From the NCBI GenBank assembly GCA_938041505.1, contig CALITC010000012.1, positions 1-34,587 on the forward strand: a stretch of DNA of 34,587 nucleotides, in the 5' to 3' direction. The notes beneath the pieces are model-generated. The model saw only the letters and a list, made by a program, of their open reading frames with translations. It was not told the DNA's origin and did not search any database. Below are positions 23,377 through 32,386 of the stretch, piece by piece. Source of the stretch: an uncultured Patescibacteria group bacterium. Its GTDB lineage: Bacteria; Patescibacteriota; JACMRA01. Every line of letters begins with the position of its first letter. The first letter of the stretch is position 1. The translations under genes and the position numbers were made by a program.

Positions 23377-24138
23377 TTAGTCCAATGCCTTTATATTAAA
23401 CGCCGCTCGTAAAAAAGATTCACTACTTTCCAGTCCTGAAAAGGCATCGTAAACTTCATTATTATCAATATCTGTGAATTGCACTAGATGAAATCCTTCA
23501 GGAATAAATATTGGTTTTTCTTGGATTAACGCAGCGTAAGCTTCCTTCTCTTCTATGCTAAGAGTGTTGTCGTCAACAGACTCAACAATAAACTTTTTAA
23601 TAATTGAAGGTGCTGTTTCCTCTTCCTCGCTATTGTTTTTTGCTTCCATGTATTCCAGAACTTGGATGAGTTGAGTTGAGTTTTCAATGCTTAATTCTTT
23701 TTGTTCTTTAAAGATATTAATTTGTGGTAATATTCTTTCTTTTTGTACAAATAGCTCTCTATTTCTAATACTGCTTTGACTGTATGCTTCGTAATATTTT
23801 TTTGTTTCCTCGATATAATCATCATATTCGATTAATGCTAATTCTTGGCGAGGAATATTTTTCTCTGCATACTCTATAGCTTCATCCAAATAATCAAAAG
23901 CTTCGATTATATCGTCATATTCTGTTTTTGTGCCTTTACTTATCAAAGACAAATTTGAAACATTCTGTGCTTCTTTTTGGATAATTCCACGCTGTTCTCT
24001 ATTATAAAGCACTATCTCTTTTACAAAGTTGATTCTTTCCTGCCTGTAATCGAGGAAGGATAGTATACCAATAGCTATCACACTAAAGAAAACTAATGGT
24101 ATAAGATTATGCTTGAACACTTTGATAATACTCTTCAT
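23377..24138 (-). CDS. Membrane-anchored coiled-coil protein (253 aa)
   Basis: No family is recognised. One N-terminal membrane helix (about residues 11-29) is followed by a long helical, charged extracytoplasmic region (about 30-170). It contains YDDIIEAFDYLDEAIEYAEK and EYDDYIEETKKYYEAYSQSS, typical of coiled-coil or four-helix-bundle sensors. A C-terminal part contains PIFIPEGFHLVQFTDIDNNE and a final AFSGLESSESFLRAAFNIKA. It is the first gene of the probable three-gene minus-strand group, 136 bp past tRNA-Ser. Confidence 0.65.
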   Translation of the reverse strand: MKSIIKVFKHNLIPLVFFSVIAIGILSFLDYRQERINFVKEIVLYNREQRGIIQKEAQNVSNLSLISKGTKTEYDDIIEAFDYLDEAIEYAEKNIPRQELALIEYDDYIEETKKYYEAYSQSSIRNRELFVQKERILPQINIFKEQKELSIENSTQLIQVLEYMEAKNNSEEEETAPSIIKKFIVESVDDNTLSIEEKEAYAALIQEKPIFIPEGFHLVQFTDIDNNEVYDAFSGLESSESFLRAAFNIKALD

Positions 24139-24274
24139 AGAGACTGCTTATGAGTTATGTTACAGTAATGAAACTAAAAGCATATATGTAGCTATTGGGT
24201 AAATGGGATGACTAAAATAACGAAACTTTGCTTACTAAAAAAGACTAAATATAGTTATGCAAATCATCACCTGG

Positions 24275-24362
24275 TGGCGGAAGTGGAGGGATTCGAACCC
24301 TCGGTATATTGCTATACACTTGTTTTCAAGACAAGCTCCTTAAACCGCTCGGTCACACTTCC
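24275..24362 (-). tRNA. tRNA-Ser (anticodon TGA)
   Basis: The 88-nt minus-strand sequence folds as a class II tRNA. The acceptor stem is GGAAGTG/CACTTCC. The anticodon arm is CTTGT-CTTGAAA-ACAAG with anticodon TGA. The long variable arm has the stem GTATA/TATAC, and the T arm is GAGGG-TTCGAAT-CCCTC. The discriminator is G and the CCA end is encoded. A TTGACA box (24398-24393) lies 36 nt before the 5' end. Confidence 0.97.
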
Positions 24363-24380
24363 ATTGATTAGGATTTCTTA

Positions 24381-24398
24381 AATACGAAATTTTGTCAA
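24381..24398 (-). promoter_or_regulatory. tRNA-Ser -35 box with TTTCG extension
   Basis: TTGACAAAATTTCGTATT on the minus strand, 36 nt before the tRNA 5' end. It shares the extended TTGACA-A(n)-TTTCG pattern with boxes at 8750, 28200 and 34199. Confidence 0.45.
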
Positions 24399-24406
24399 TA
24401 AATATC

Positions 24407-24829
24407 ATGGCCAAATTTGTTGACAATAAGAAAAAAAAGGTGAAAACTCACTCTTGTATGAATAAAGTCTTACATGTGCGCAAATCCAAGCTTAATCAAA
24501 AGAAACGAAAGAGCAGAGAACTTATCCTCACTGTCTCAATGTTTTTGTTGAACCAAGAAACTCTCAAAAACCAGTTTTGGACTGTTAAGTCTGTGCACTA
24601 TGATACGACTGCTCAAAAAGTTAGTGTTGGAATAAATACCACTAACGGTAAGCTTGGAACAACCTTAACTAAACTCCGTAAGACTTCTAAATACCTTTCA
24701 GACTATTTGTACGAATATGGTTTAACATTTAGAAAGGCAAAAATTGTTTTCTTTGTAGATAAAGAAGACGTTGAAATTGAACGAATTTACAACCTTCTCC
24801 ATTCGATTGAGGGAGAGCAAACTAATTAA
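24407..24829 (+). CDS. RbfA-like ribosome-binding factor
   Basis: This 140-residue protein resembles RbfA, the KH-fold factor that helps 16S rRNA 5'-end maturation. A basic N-terminal part (DNKKKKVKTHSCMNKVLHVR, KSKLNQKKRKSRELI) is followed by WTVKSVHYDTTAQKVSVGIN, TLTKLRKTSKYLSDYLYEYG and KAKIVFFVDKEDVEIERIYN. These parallel the RbfA pattern VTDVEVSPDLKxAxVYVS, LxKAxGxLRxELAKRLxLR and PELxFxxDxSxxxxxRIxxLL. A TTG further upstream is less likely than the ATG at 24407. It begins 44 bp from the divergent tRNA-Ser and ends 11 bp before yidC, so the two are probably co-transcribed. In most bacteria rnpA sits here instead. Confidence 0.55.
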   Translation: MAKFVDNKKKKVKTHSCMNKVLHVRKSKLNQKKRKSRELILTVSMFLLNQETLKNQFWTVKSVHYDTTAQKVSVGINTTNGKLGTTLTKLRKTSKYLSDYLYEYGLTFRKAKIVFFVDKEDVEIERIYNLLHSIEGEQTN

Positions 24830-24840
24830 AACACGATTCT

Positions 24841-25812
24841 ATGAACCCATTTGGACAATTATACAGTAACGTGGTGTCTAAACCATTGTTAAATTTACTT
24901 CAGATTTTTTTTGATCTCACGAATGACATTGGTTACTCCATTATTATCTTAGCAATTGTAGTTAACCTACTGATGTGGCCTCTATTTGTTAAAACCTATT
25001 TGAACGGTCAGAAGTTAAAATACTTACAGCCCAAGCTTAAGGAGATACAGGAAAAGTTCAAGGATGATAGAGAAATGTTACTCCAAGAAACTATTAAGTT
25101 TAATCGCAAACATGGAATTAGCAACGGGTCGTTTATTCTTGTTTTGTTTCTACAAATTTTGATTGCTTCTGGATTGTATATTCTTACTCGAAATGTTAGC
25201 GATGGCATTGAGCTTGATGGCCTTTATGAGATGATTTTTGATCGAACCAAAGCCACATTCGATACTACAGCGTTTGGCTTTTTGGATATAGCTCAAGATG
25301 GTCGGGATTATATTGCCTTGCCAATCCTTAATGCTGCACTATCTTTCTTCTACGGTTTCTATAACTGGAAACTAACACCAAAGCTACCGGCAGTGCCCAA
25401 AGCCAAATCTACTAAAAAGACAGACACCCCGTTTGATCCTGAAACGACTCAAAAAGCAATGCAAGTACAGATGATGTTCTTCTTACCTGTCTTCCTGTTT
25501 TTCGTTAACTTAGGTTTGCCAGTAGGAGTTAGTATCTACTTTGCAATTGTTAACCTTATGTCCCTGGTTAGACAAGTGTTTGTCACTCAGTACTATACAA
25601 GTCATATCAAAACTTTTATTAGTGACCTTTCTGACACCGACCCTATTAGTCGCGACAACAAAACCGTAGTTACCGATGCAATTGTAGTGAATGAAGAAGT
25701 TGCTACAAAAAGTCTGAAGCAGGATAAAACAAGAAAGCCTGTCAAGAAGAGTAAGAAAAAAGCCTCTAAAAAGAAGAGTGGAGGAACTAAGAAGAAATCT
25801 TCTAAAGCTTAA
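24841..25812 (+). CDS. yidC: Membrane protein insertase YidC/Oxa1
   Basis: This 323-residue insertase folds proteins into the cytoplasmic membrane with or without SecYEG. It is the short, Gram-positive/CPR-type version lacking the large periplasmic domain. It starts MNPFGQLYSNVVSKPLLNLL. Helix 1 (about 30-50) reads IGYSIIILAIVVNLLMWPLF. The cytoplasmic hairpin contains QPKLKEIQEKFKDDREMLLQ. Further helices lie at about 97-113, 160-180 and 203-245. The C-terminus (about 285-323) is very Lys-rich, a known ribosome-contact feature in several YidC proteins. Its stop codon overlaps the stop of the convergent gene at 25809. Confidence 0.95.
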   Translation: MNPFGQLYSNVVSKPLLNLLQIFFDLTNDIGYSIIILAIVVNLLMWPLFVKTYLNGQKLKYLQPKLKEIQEKFKDDREMLLQETIKFNRKHGISNGSFILVLFLQILIASGLYILTRNVSDGIELDGLYEMIFDRTKATFDTTAFGFLDIAQDGRDYIALPILNAALSFFYGFYNWKLTPKLPAVPKAKSTKKTDTPFDPETTQKAMQVQMMFFLPVFLFFVNLGLPVGVSIYFAIVNLMSLVRQVFVTQYYTSHIKTFISDLSDTDPISRDNKTVVTDAIVVNEEVATKSLKQDKTRKPVKKSKKKASKKKSGGTKKKSSKA

Positions 25813-26642
25813 TTGGTTAAGAACTTTGATGTAACCTCCTCGGGTATTACATCATTAATATATTGCCTGTAAGCATCCGAGAATGACTTCACGAAGTTAT
25901 CAAGTTCTGCGTTTTCTGGTAAATCATCACCCTGTTGAACTATGGTAAAAAAGTTGTCTATTTTCTTCACATTCCTTGTATTAAAGCTATATTGATATAC
26001 ATCCATTGTGACAATAGTTGCGTCTTGGCTTACAATATTGGCGATATAGATACTATCCACAGTTTTCTTTCCTAGTACCACCCCTGCTCCCTGATTGCAA
26101 AACTGACCTCCGAAGCCATCTCTTTTATCGAAGTATAATCCAGCCTGACAATTGATAATGTTAAGTATTGATTCACCCTCGCTACCCGCTTCAATAATTG
26201 AACAGAGTTTGTCTGAGACGGTTGTTGTAGATGTTGAAAAAGGATAGTCGCAATCACCTTGTAGGTCGAAGTTGGTTGCGGCAACATCAATAGGTTTTAT
26301 TTTTTCTTGAGTTTCAACTTCTTGATCAGAAAAACTACTATTCGTAGACGGACGAGAAATAATCTCATCGGAACTATCCTCTTCTGGAATAGCTTCTGTA
26401 TCTTCATTAGGTAAAGCGACTGAAACCCTTTCTTGAAGGTTGCGGATGTCAGAATCTCTTAGGAGTAATTTTTTTTCAAGTTCAAAATTTTCATCTTCAA
26501 GAGATTTAAGGCGATCTGGGTCAGTGTTTGATTGTAGTAGCAACACTCTTTGGGTAAGAGCTATGTTGGTAGCAACAGATACAAACAATAGACTGAAAAT
26601 AAGAGTTCCTACAACTCTTTGATTTTTTAAGATATTACGCAT
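25809..26642 (-). CDS. Membrane-anchored coiled-coil protein (277 aa)
   Basis: No family is recognised. An N-terminal helix (about residues 12-31, VGTLIFSLLFVSVATNIALT) is followed by a short coiled-coil (DRLKSLEDENFELEKKLLLR). An acidic Ser-rich linker (about 75-130) leads to an exported domain with four Cys (GDCDYPFS, DKLCSII, NCQAGLYF, QFCNQGAG) that may form two disulfides. The ATG at 26642 was chosen because it sits just before the membrane helix. The frame opens to 26780, but that extension would run through the tig terminator. It is convergent with yidC and the stop codons overlap. Confidence 0.65.
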   Translation of the reverse strand: MRNILKNQRVVGTLIFSLLFVSVATNIALTQRVLLLQSNTDPDRLKSLEDENFELEKKLLLRDSDIRNLQERVSVALPNEDTEAIPEEDSSDEIISRPSTNSSFSDQEVETQEKIKPIDVAATNFDLQGDCDYPFSTSTTTVSDKLCSIIEAGSEGESILNIINCQAGLYFDKRDGFGGQFCNQGAGVVLGKKTVDSIYIANIVSQDATIVTMDVYQYSFNTRNVKKIDNFFTIVQQGDDLPENAELDNFVKSFSDAYRQYINDVIPEEVTSKFLTN

Positions 26643-26697
26643 ATTAGTAATAATATCATTTATTTCAATTGCTGTAAATATTTTAACTATGATGGCT

Positions 26698-26717
26698 AAA
26701 AAAAGCGCTTGCGCGCT
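26698..26717 (-). terminator. Rho-independent terminator of tig
   Basis: On the minus strand AGCGC-GCAA-GCGCT (a GNRA-like tetraloop) is followed by a run of seven T including the last stem base. It lies 26 bp past the tig stop codon and before the start of the next gene at 26642. Confidence 0.85.
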
Positions 26718-26742
26718 CTTTCTTAAGGATAAATCTGAACTA

Positions 26743-28146
26743 TTACTTTGTTTCCTTCTTTTTTGCTGTTTTGGACGCACCTTCTTTTTTTAGCTCACCG
26801 AATAACCATTGAGCAGCTTTTTGCTTTTTGAGCTGTCCGAATGCAGTGTTTTTGGCTTGATCCTCTGAAATGTCTTTGCTGACATTGAATTTTGCAGGGT
26901 TTGCCTTAATTTCTGTTGCAGCTTTATCAATTTCCTCAGACTTAATTTTATTTTCAACATTGGCTTCGTAGATAAATTCCCAAATTGTGGAAAGCTTAAA
27001 CTCATTACGAACGTAGCTCTCAATTAACTTACTAACTTCCATCTCATCTTTGACAGGCTTGTCAGAGCCAGGGATTCCAGAGCCAGCAAACGAAGCTGAG
27101 ATATCGATTTTGTTGGTTTCGGCATTACCTTTGATAACATTGAAGATTCGATCTCGCTCTTGAATAAGACGGTCTTCGTCCATTGCAAAATCTTTAACTT
27201 GCTCAGTAAGAGCCATGATCGCGTTGCGCTGCCATTGCTGCTCAGTTATCTGAGCTGTTTCTTGGTTATAGTAATTTGCCACATACTCATCAAAAGCTTT
27301 TTCGTTCTCAAAACTCTTGTGATTATGGTTGCCCTGATTACCACTAGAAACCACATCATCGAACTTGGTTGATTTTGGAGCTTTAACACTCTTTAATTCC
27401 ACTTTGAAAGTTGCTTTTTTACCAGATAATTCTTGATTTCCATAGTTCTTAGGAAACTTCACATCAAATTCTTTGGTTTCACCTTTTTTCATCCCTTTTA
27501 CTCCGGTTTCAAAGTCTTCGATGAACTGCTTAATTCCTAGAACTCCTTCCATGTCTTTGGCAGTAAGCTCTGGAGCATCTTTACCGTCTATCATTCCAGA
27601 AGTGTCTGCGATAATTTTGAATAAGTTGCCAGCAACTTTGTCGGTATCTTCATATTCAGCATGACTTGCAATGAAACCATTTTTTTGAGTCTCGGTAAAG
27701 TCTTTCAAGCTAACCCGATCTGGAATGTCTTTTTCGCTAACTTCTTTGACTTTCAGTTTTGATGGGTCAAGCTTGATCTCAGGGAGGAGCTCGGCGTTAA
27801 TATTGAACTCCAAACCATCTTCAGCTTTGAGGCTGGCTGGGTCGATAACGTAACTACCATCAATAACCATTCTTTTCTTTTCTGCGAGATCTTTCTTGGC
27901 GTCTTTGATAGCTTCTTGGCTGTATTTGTTGACTGCTTCACTGATTATAGTCTGCTCTAAGGCTTGCGGGTTGATATGCTCCAAAGCTAAATGCTCTGGT
28001 GCCTTACCTTTTCTGAAGCCAGGAACTTCTACGGTTTTGAGAAATTGAGCCTGGATTTTACTTCTCCATTCTGTGTATTCTTTTTTCTCAGCTTGGTAGT
28101 TGATTACCAGCTTGATGTCCTTTTCGATAGTGATTTTAGTCGGCAT
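26743..28146 (-). CDS. tig: Trigger factor
   Basis: This 467-residue chaperone binds nascent chains at the ribosome exit. The N-terminal ribosome-binding domain carries the signature VPGFRKGKAP (residues 41-50). The PPIase-domain region (about 170-255) contains GIKQFIEDFETGVKGMKKGE and KFPKNYGNQELSGKKATFKV. The C-terminal substrate-cradle helices follow from about 280. It is somewhat longer than the usual 430 residues, with a Gln/Asn/His insertion near residues 262-275 (SSGNQGNHNHKSFENE) and a Lys-rich end (GASKTAKKKETK). It is monocistronic; the usual clpP-clpX neighbours are absent. A TTGACA box lies 54 nt before the ATG. Confidence 0.95.
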   Translation of the reverse strand: MPTKITIEKDIKLVINYQAEKKEYTEWRSKIQAQFLKTVEVPGFRKGKAPEHLALEHINPQALEQTIISEAVNKYSQEAIKDAKKDLAEKKRMVIDGSYVIDPASLKAEDGLEFNINAELLPEIKLDPSKLKVKEVSEKDIPDRVSLKDFTETQKNGFIASHAEYEDTDKVAGNLFKIIADTSGMIDGKDAPELTAKDMEGVLGIKQFIEDFETGVKGMKKGETKEFDVKFPKNYGNQELSGKKATFKVELKSVKAPKSTKFDDVVSSGNQGNHNHKSFENEKAFDEYVANYYNQETAQITEQQWQRNAIMALTEQVKDFAMDEDRLIQERDRIFNVIKGNAETNKIDISASFAGSGIPGSDKPVKDEMEVSKLIESYVRNEFKLSTIWEFIYEANVENKIKSEEIDKAATEIKANPAKFNVSKDISEDQAKNTAFGQLKKQKAAQWLFGELKKEGASKTAKKKETK

Positions 28147-28180
28147 ATAGTCTAAATAAATTGTTACTCAGAGCAGACCC

Positions 28181-28200
28181 GATATGCGGAATTTTGTCAA
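28181..28200 (-). promoter_or_regulatory. tig -35 box with TTTCG-like extension
   Basis: TTGACAAAATTCCGCATATC on the minus strand. It is close to the extended motif seen at 8750, 24398 and 34199. No good -10 box at 17 nt (TCTGCT). Confidence 0.4.
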
Positions 28201-28274
28201 ATATAGGCAACAAAAAACACCTACAAAATATAGTGGTGTTTTGGTATTTGTATTGGGTAACTAAACATACTCAA

Positions 28275-28778
28275 CTACTCTGGAATAGGTACAATTATTC
28301 CATATTTGGTTTGCCTCAAGATTACTCTTTTGCCGCGACAATCTTGAAGAACTAAGTCTCCATTTAGTGCTTGTCCAGCGCAAAGCTTTTTAGACATATT
28401 TGCTGTTTTCGCAAGGACTATTCTAAAAACAGTTTTGTTTTTATTTAGTTCCAACACCCATTGATTAGTGACTTTTTCATCACAGTTGGTGATGTTTAAC
28501 CCTTGGCTTACAAATAGATCTGCAATATCACTGCTTCCAGATACTGATATACACGCGAACAACCCACTTGTGTATTCATGAGCCTCCCATTCTAGTGAGC
28601 CGATCTCATCGGTTTGAATAAAGCGCATTTCAGCATCCTTACCTGGATATATCATCATGTACCCTTCAGGAATGTTGATGTTAGAAATTGAATAAGCATC
28701 TTCATTAGCTTTTGCAGATGGCTGCATGAAAGTCATAGTTATTGCACAACTTAATGCTGATAATAGGAATTTTTTCAA
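28275..28778 (-). CDS. Exported hypothetical protein (167 aa)
   Basis: No family is firmly recognised. A signal peptide is clear: MKKFLLSALSCAITMTFMQP followed by SAKA and a probable cleavage after AKA (residue 24). The mature part has four Cys that could form two disulfides (FACIS, TNCDEK, KLCAGQ, QDCRGK). The last of these segments, KKLCAGQALNGDLVLQDCRG, vaguely resembles a ricin-type beta-trefoil repeat (CxxxxxxxxGxxVxxxxCxG). That likeness is weak and covers one repeat only. It has its own promoter (28843-28815) with a leader of about 30 nt. Confidence 0.65.
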   Translation of the reverse strand: MKKFLLSALSCAITMTFMQPSAKANEDAYSISNINIPEGYMMIYPGKDAEMRFIQTDEIGSLEWEAHEYTSGLFACISVSGSSDIADLFVSQGLNITNCDEKVTNQWVLELNKNKTVFRIVLAKTANMSKKLCAGQALNGDLVLQDCRGKRVILRQTKYGIIVPIPE

Positions 28779-28814
28779 TTATTTTACCTCATATATTAAA
28801 TATATTCTATACTA

Positions 28815-28843
28815 ATACTAGCATTTATTTATATGTTTGTCAA
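28815..28843 (-). promoter_or_regulatory. Promoter of the exported protein gene
   Basis: TTGACA (28843-28838), a 17-nt spacer, TAGTAT (28820-28815). Confidence 0.65.
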
Positions 28844-28935
28844 TAATTTCTGTATGTTTTTTGAGTTTATTTTTGGCATAACTATCAAATTTATTAATTC
28901 AGCTTTTGTTATATTAAGCTCTATTATATCTACAT

Positions 28936-28974
28936 TTGGCTTATATTGACTAAATGATGTATACTGTCTATCTT
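28936..28974 (+). promoter_or_regulatory. Promoter region of the class A PBP gene
   Basis: Two overlapping options are visible: TTGGCT (28936-28941), 18 nt, TATACT (28960-28965); or TTGACT (28946-28951), 17 nt, TATCTT (28969-28974). Both would start transcription 20-35 nt before the ATG at 28999. Confidence 0.55.
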
Positions 28975-28998
28975 AGTGTATATAATTAACACAGTCAT

Positions 28999-31900
28999 AT
29001 GACGAAAGATACTAAGCACACTAAGGCTACAACTTCTAATGAATCGGCTCATGAGAAGAAGACTGACAGTCACTACAAAGCCAAAACAACCCACAAGACG
29101 GCTACCACTCACCACAAGCACGATGTTGCCACCGACGGTGTAGAAAAATTTACCTACCCTGCTGGCGATATGGAGCGAATTAACGACTCGGTGCTTGACG
29201 ATGATGGGTATATCAAAGCATCAGGTGTTAAGGTGCTTAGAAAAGGTGACAAAGTAAATACCGAATATAATAAAGATACTATGTCTGATAAAGAAACCTC
29301 AAAAAAACCAACAATATTGGGACGCAAGCCATCTGCAAAAAAAGGCGAGAGTATAGCCAAGCTCCGTAAAAAAGTCGGCTTCTCTTGGAAGCGATTTGGA
29401 CGTAGATTGTTACTTGCTGGTATTGTATTTGGAGTAATATTTATTGTAGGAGCTAGTATTGCTGCTGCTTACTTGATCGACATCTGGAACCAAACCCAAG
29501 ATGTCGACCTAGCCTCTCAACCTACTGAAAGTAGTATAGTTTATGCACGTGATGGAGAGACTATTCTCTTCGAGTTCTATGGCGAAGAGCGCCGGGAGGT
29601 TGTTCCGTTCGAGCAGATTCCTCGTAACATGCAGCTGGCCATAATTGCACTAGAAGATGAGAACTACTACTTTAATGAAACTGGTATTCCTTGGAAAAAC
29701 ATCGCTGGAGCCGCCATAAAGTGTTTACAGGGAAATGCTGAGGAATGTCGTGGAGGCTCTGGACTATCACAACAATATATTAAGAACCTTACAGGTGAGA
29801 ATGATAGAACAGTTTCTCGTAAAATTCGTGAACTTTTCACGGCTTTGAGACTCAATAACGAAAAGAATAAAGAGGAGATTCTAGCTCTATATCTTAATCA
29901 AGTACCGTTCGGTCGCAACGCTTACGGTGTGCAGGAAGCTAGCCGCTCATACTTCGATAAAGAAGTTGAAGATTTGGCTACAAGCGAGGCGTGTCTACTT
30001 GCATCTTTGGTTCAAAAACCATCTGCGTTTGATTCGGCGATCCGAGCTCAAGCCGGTGAAAGTTGGGAAGAGCTACTAGCTAGAAAGAATAGCTGCCTTG
30101 AAAAAATGAGAACTCTTAGCCTTGAAGGACCTGGTACGGAGCCATTTTTAGATACTGATGAAAAATTACTGGTTAGACAGGAGCAAGAGCTTAATTTTAG
30201 CGACAATGTAGACGAATATCCTTTTCCTCATTTTAGAGACTATATTCGTAAAGAACTACGTAGATTCAATATCTCTGAACAAGCTCTTTATAGCAGGGGA
30301 TACCGTATTGTCACAACAATTGATCCAGCAATCCAAAGATCTGCAGAAGAGTCTGTAGCCGCAAATTATGAGAGCGCAGTGGTCGCAAATGGTGGTAACA
30401 ACGCCGCAGCGGTAATCTTAGATGGACCCACTGGTGAAATCATTGCTATGGTGGGCTCTGCAGACTACGATAATGAGGAAATAGATGGACAGGTTAATAT
30501 TGTGACCTCACCTCAACAGCCTGGGTCTAGTATTAAGCCATATGTATATCTAACAGACTTTTTACAAGGTTTTAACCCTGCGACAGTGGTTCTCGATGCA
30601 AAAATGGACTTTGGATACGGAGGTTTTACTCCAAAGAACTTTACAGATCGCAACAATGGTTTGGTTACAATTCGACAATCTTTGCAGTCTTCGTTTAACA
30701 TTCCTGCAGTAAAAGGCGCCTTTTTAGCAGCTGGGGACACCCCTCCAGAGGAGTTGAATACAAACCAGGAGGTAGAAAATCTAGGACTCAATGGTATAAA
30801 TACCGTAATTGATACTACAAAAAAGCTTGGCTTAGAGTATCCTTTTGAAGAAAACTGTTTTGTCAGTACTGCTATTGGTGGTTGTGAGGTGACGATGCTT
30901 TCGCATGCCACAGCTTTGAATACTATCGCTCAAGAAGGTAATCGAAAAACAGCAACACCATTTATTAGCATTGTGGATTCGAAGACCGGGGAAGATGTGT
31001 ATAAAAATATCCAAGAAAGTGACTCTCAGGTATACCCAGTTATCGACGAAGTTATTGATGCACGTTATGCTCGCCAGCTTAGTAACGTTCTTAGCGATTC
31101 GAATGCACGTTACCCTACATTTTGCGGTAGAGGTTCTCGATGTAATTTGGCTTCTAGGCTAGACCTGATTGACGAAGGTTGGGATGGTGACAACAAAGTT
31201 GCAGCAAAGACAGGGACTACAGATGAAATTCGCGATACTTGGACAGTTGGTTACTCCCCACTCTATACAGTCACTGCTTGGGTTGGTAATACCACAAATG
31301 AGCCTATGTTTAGAGATACTATCTCAGCAAACTCTGCCGGAGCAATCTGGAAAGATATTATGGTAAAGCTTCACGAAGGAAAAGAAAAAAGCGGGTTTAG
31401 TAGAGATGGCTTAGAAGAAGTTGGTCTCAATCCTTCAAGCGGCTTACTAGGAAGTGGAGGGGCTGAGCTACTTACATCTGAACAAAAGCAGATTCTAGAA
31501 GATGCTGCCACAAGACTGAACAGTAACAACTACGATGCTAGTAAAAATACGATCTTCCAAAACCGGTCTGTGGTTATTTCCCAAAGATTACGAATCAACA
31601 GATTGGATGGTAAGCTTGCAGTTGAAGGTAAAACTCTTCCTGAGTTCATTGAAGAGCGAACATATACACAAATCCTACCTGAGTTCCCAGTTGGTGAATG
31701 GAAAACAACAGCCCAGGCCTATAACAGAAACAATGCAAGACCACCTACTGAATTCTCTAACCAAGACCAGATTAGTGAGTCGAGCAACAAGCCGCGGATT
31801 ACTACCAATGTTGTAGCAAACTCTCAAGCACCAGGTAATATCGTCTTACAAGCTCAAGCCACTGGAAATAATAACAAAACCATAACTTCTTCTGAGATAT

Positions 31901-32367
31901 TTATTGATGGCAATTTGGTTGCTTCTGATTCAGATGGCGAGGTGTTGTTTAATACTAGCGGCGTTGATGGTGGTAAGAGACAGGTTCGACTTCGAGCGGT
32001 GGATTCATTTGGTGCTACCGAAGAAAGGACTTTTGATAACGTAGACTTTGATGGTGAAGAAGAAGTGGAGAGTCCGGCTGGAGTTACTATAAACAGTCCA
32101 AGCTCAACTTCAATTTCCAGTCCGACTATTGCCTTGAGTATAGAATCAACTGCCGACTTCCAACCTCTCCCTACTCTTATTTTGAGACAAGGGGTTGTGC
32201 AACGAGAATGCCAAGCGATCAAAGGTGGTAATACATATGCTTGTGAGATTAGCACAACCGGCTTTATACCAACTGTCGATGACGAAACCAAGGCTGTCAT
32301 TGAATTTATAGACAACTCTGATAGAAATCTCACCGCCAACCCTAGAAGTATCAACTTAACTCTCTAG
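28999..32367 (+). CDS. Class A penicillin-binding protein (GT51 transglycosylase plus transpeptidase)
   Basis: This 1122-residue bifunctional peptidoglycan synthase has a cytoplasmic His/Lys/Thr-rich region (1-130), a membrane helix (about 136-160) and then a GT51 domain. The GT51 domain has catalytic Glu219 in LAIIALEDENYYF, RGGSGLSQQYIKNL, and LNQVPFGRNAYGVQEASRSY. The transpeptidase has SSIK at 510-513 (Ser510, Lys513), SFN at 565-567 and KTGT at 737-740. The last 230 residues contain an Ig-like segment (ITSSEIFIDGNLVASDSDGE) and a beta-rich Ser/Pro stretch, probably binding the wall. All catalytic motifs are intact. The long basic N-terminus is unusual and could contact cytoplasmic partners or DNA. 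It is transcribed alone and would work with mltG. Confidence 0.95.
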   Translation: MTKDTKHTKATTSNESAHEKKTDSHYKAKTTHKTATTHHKHDVATDGVEKFTYPAGDMERINDSVLDDDGYIKASGVKVLRKGDKVNTEYNKDTMSDKETSKKPTILGRKPSAKKGESIAKLRKKVGFSWKRFGRRLLLAGIVFGVIFIVGASIAAAYLIDIWNQTQDVDLASQPTESSIVYARDGETILFEFYGEERREVVPFEQIPRNMQLAIIALEDENYYFNETGIPWKNIAGAAIKCLQGNAEECRGGSGLSQQYIKNLTGENDRTVSRKIRELFTALRLNNEKNKEEILALYLNQVPFGRNAYGVQEASRSYFDKEVEDLATSEACLLASLVQKPSAFDSAIRAQAGESWEELLARKNSCLEKMRTLSLEGPGTEPFLDTDEKLLVRQEQELNFSDNVDEYPFPHFRDYIRKELRRFNISEQALYSRGYRIVTTIDPAIQRSAEESVAANYESAVVANGGNNAAAVILDGPTGEIIAMVGSADYDNEEIDGQVNIVTSPQQPGSSIKPYVYLTDFLQGFNPATVVLDAKMDFGYGGFTPKNFTDRNNGLVTIRQSLQSSFNIPAVKGAFLAAGDTPPEELNTNQEVENLGLNGINTVIDTTKKLGLEYPFEENCFVSTAIGGCEVTMLSHATALNTIAQEGNRKTATPFISIVDSKTGEDVYKNIQESDSQVYPVIDEVIDARYARQLSNVLSDSNARYPTFCGRGSRCNLASRLDLIDEGWDGDNKVAAKTGTTDEIRDTWTVGYSPLYTVTAWVGNTTNEPMFRDTISANSAGAIWKDIMVKLHEGKEKSGFSRDGLEEVGLNPSSGLLGSGGAELLTSEQKQILEDAATRLNSNNYDASKNTIFQNRSVVISQRLRINRLDGKLAVEGKTLPEFIEERTYTQILPEFPVGEWKTTAQAYNRNNARPPTEFSNQDQISESSNKPRITTNVVANSQAPGNIVLQAQATGNNNKTITSSEIFIDGNLVASDSDGEVLFNTSGVDGGKRQVRLRAVDSFGATEERTFDNVDFDGEEEVESPAGVTINSPSSTSISSPTIALSIESTADFQPLPTLILRQGVVQRECQAIKGGNTYACEISTTGFIPTVDDETKAVIEFIDNSDRNLTANPRSINLTL

Positions 32368-32386
32368 ACAACTACAGATTCTCGTT

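Noticed and set aside
24236-24256. ACTA/TAGT hairpin with T6 after tRNA-Ser
   Set aside because: The stem is only four A/T-rich pairs, too weak to call a terminator, although the position is right.
31854-32354. 166-codon antisense frame inside the PBP gene
   Set aside because: It is fully inside the PBP C-terminal domain; the Ser/Leu-rich translation is typical of an antisense shadow.
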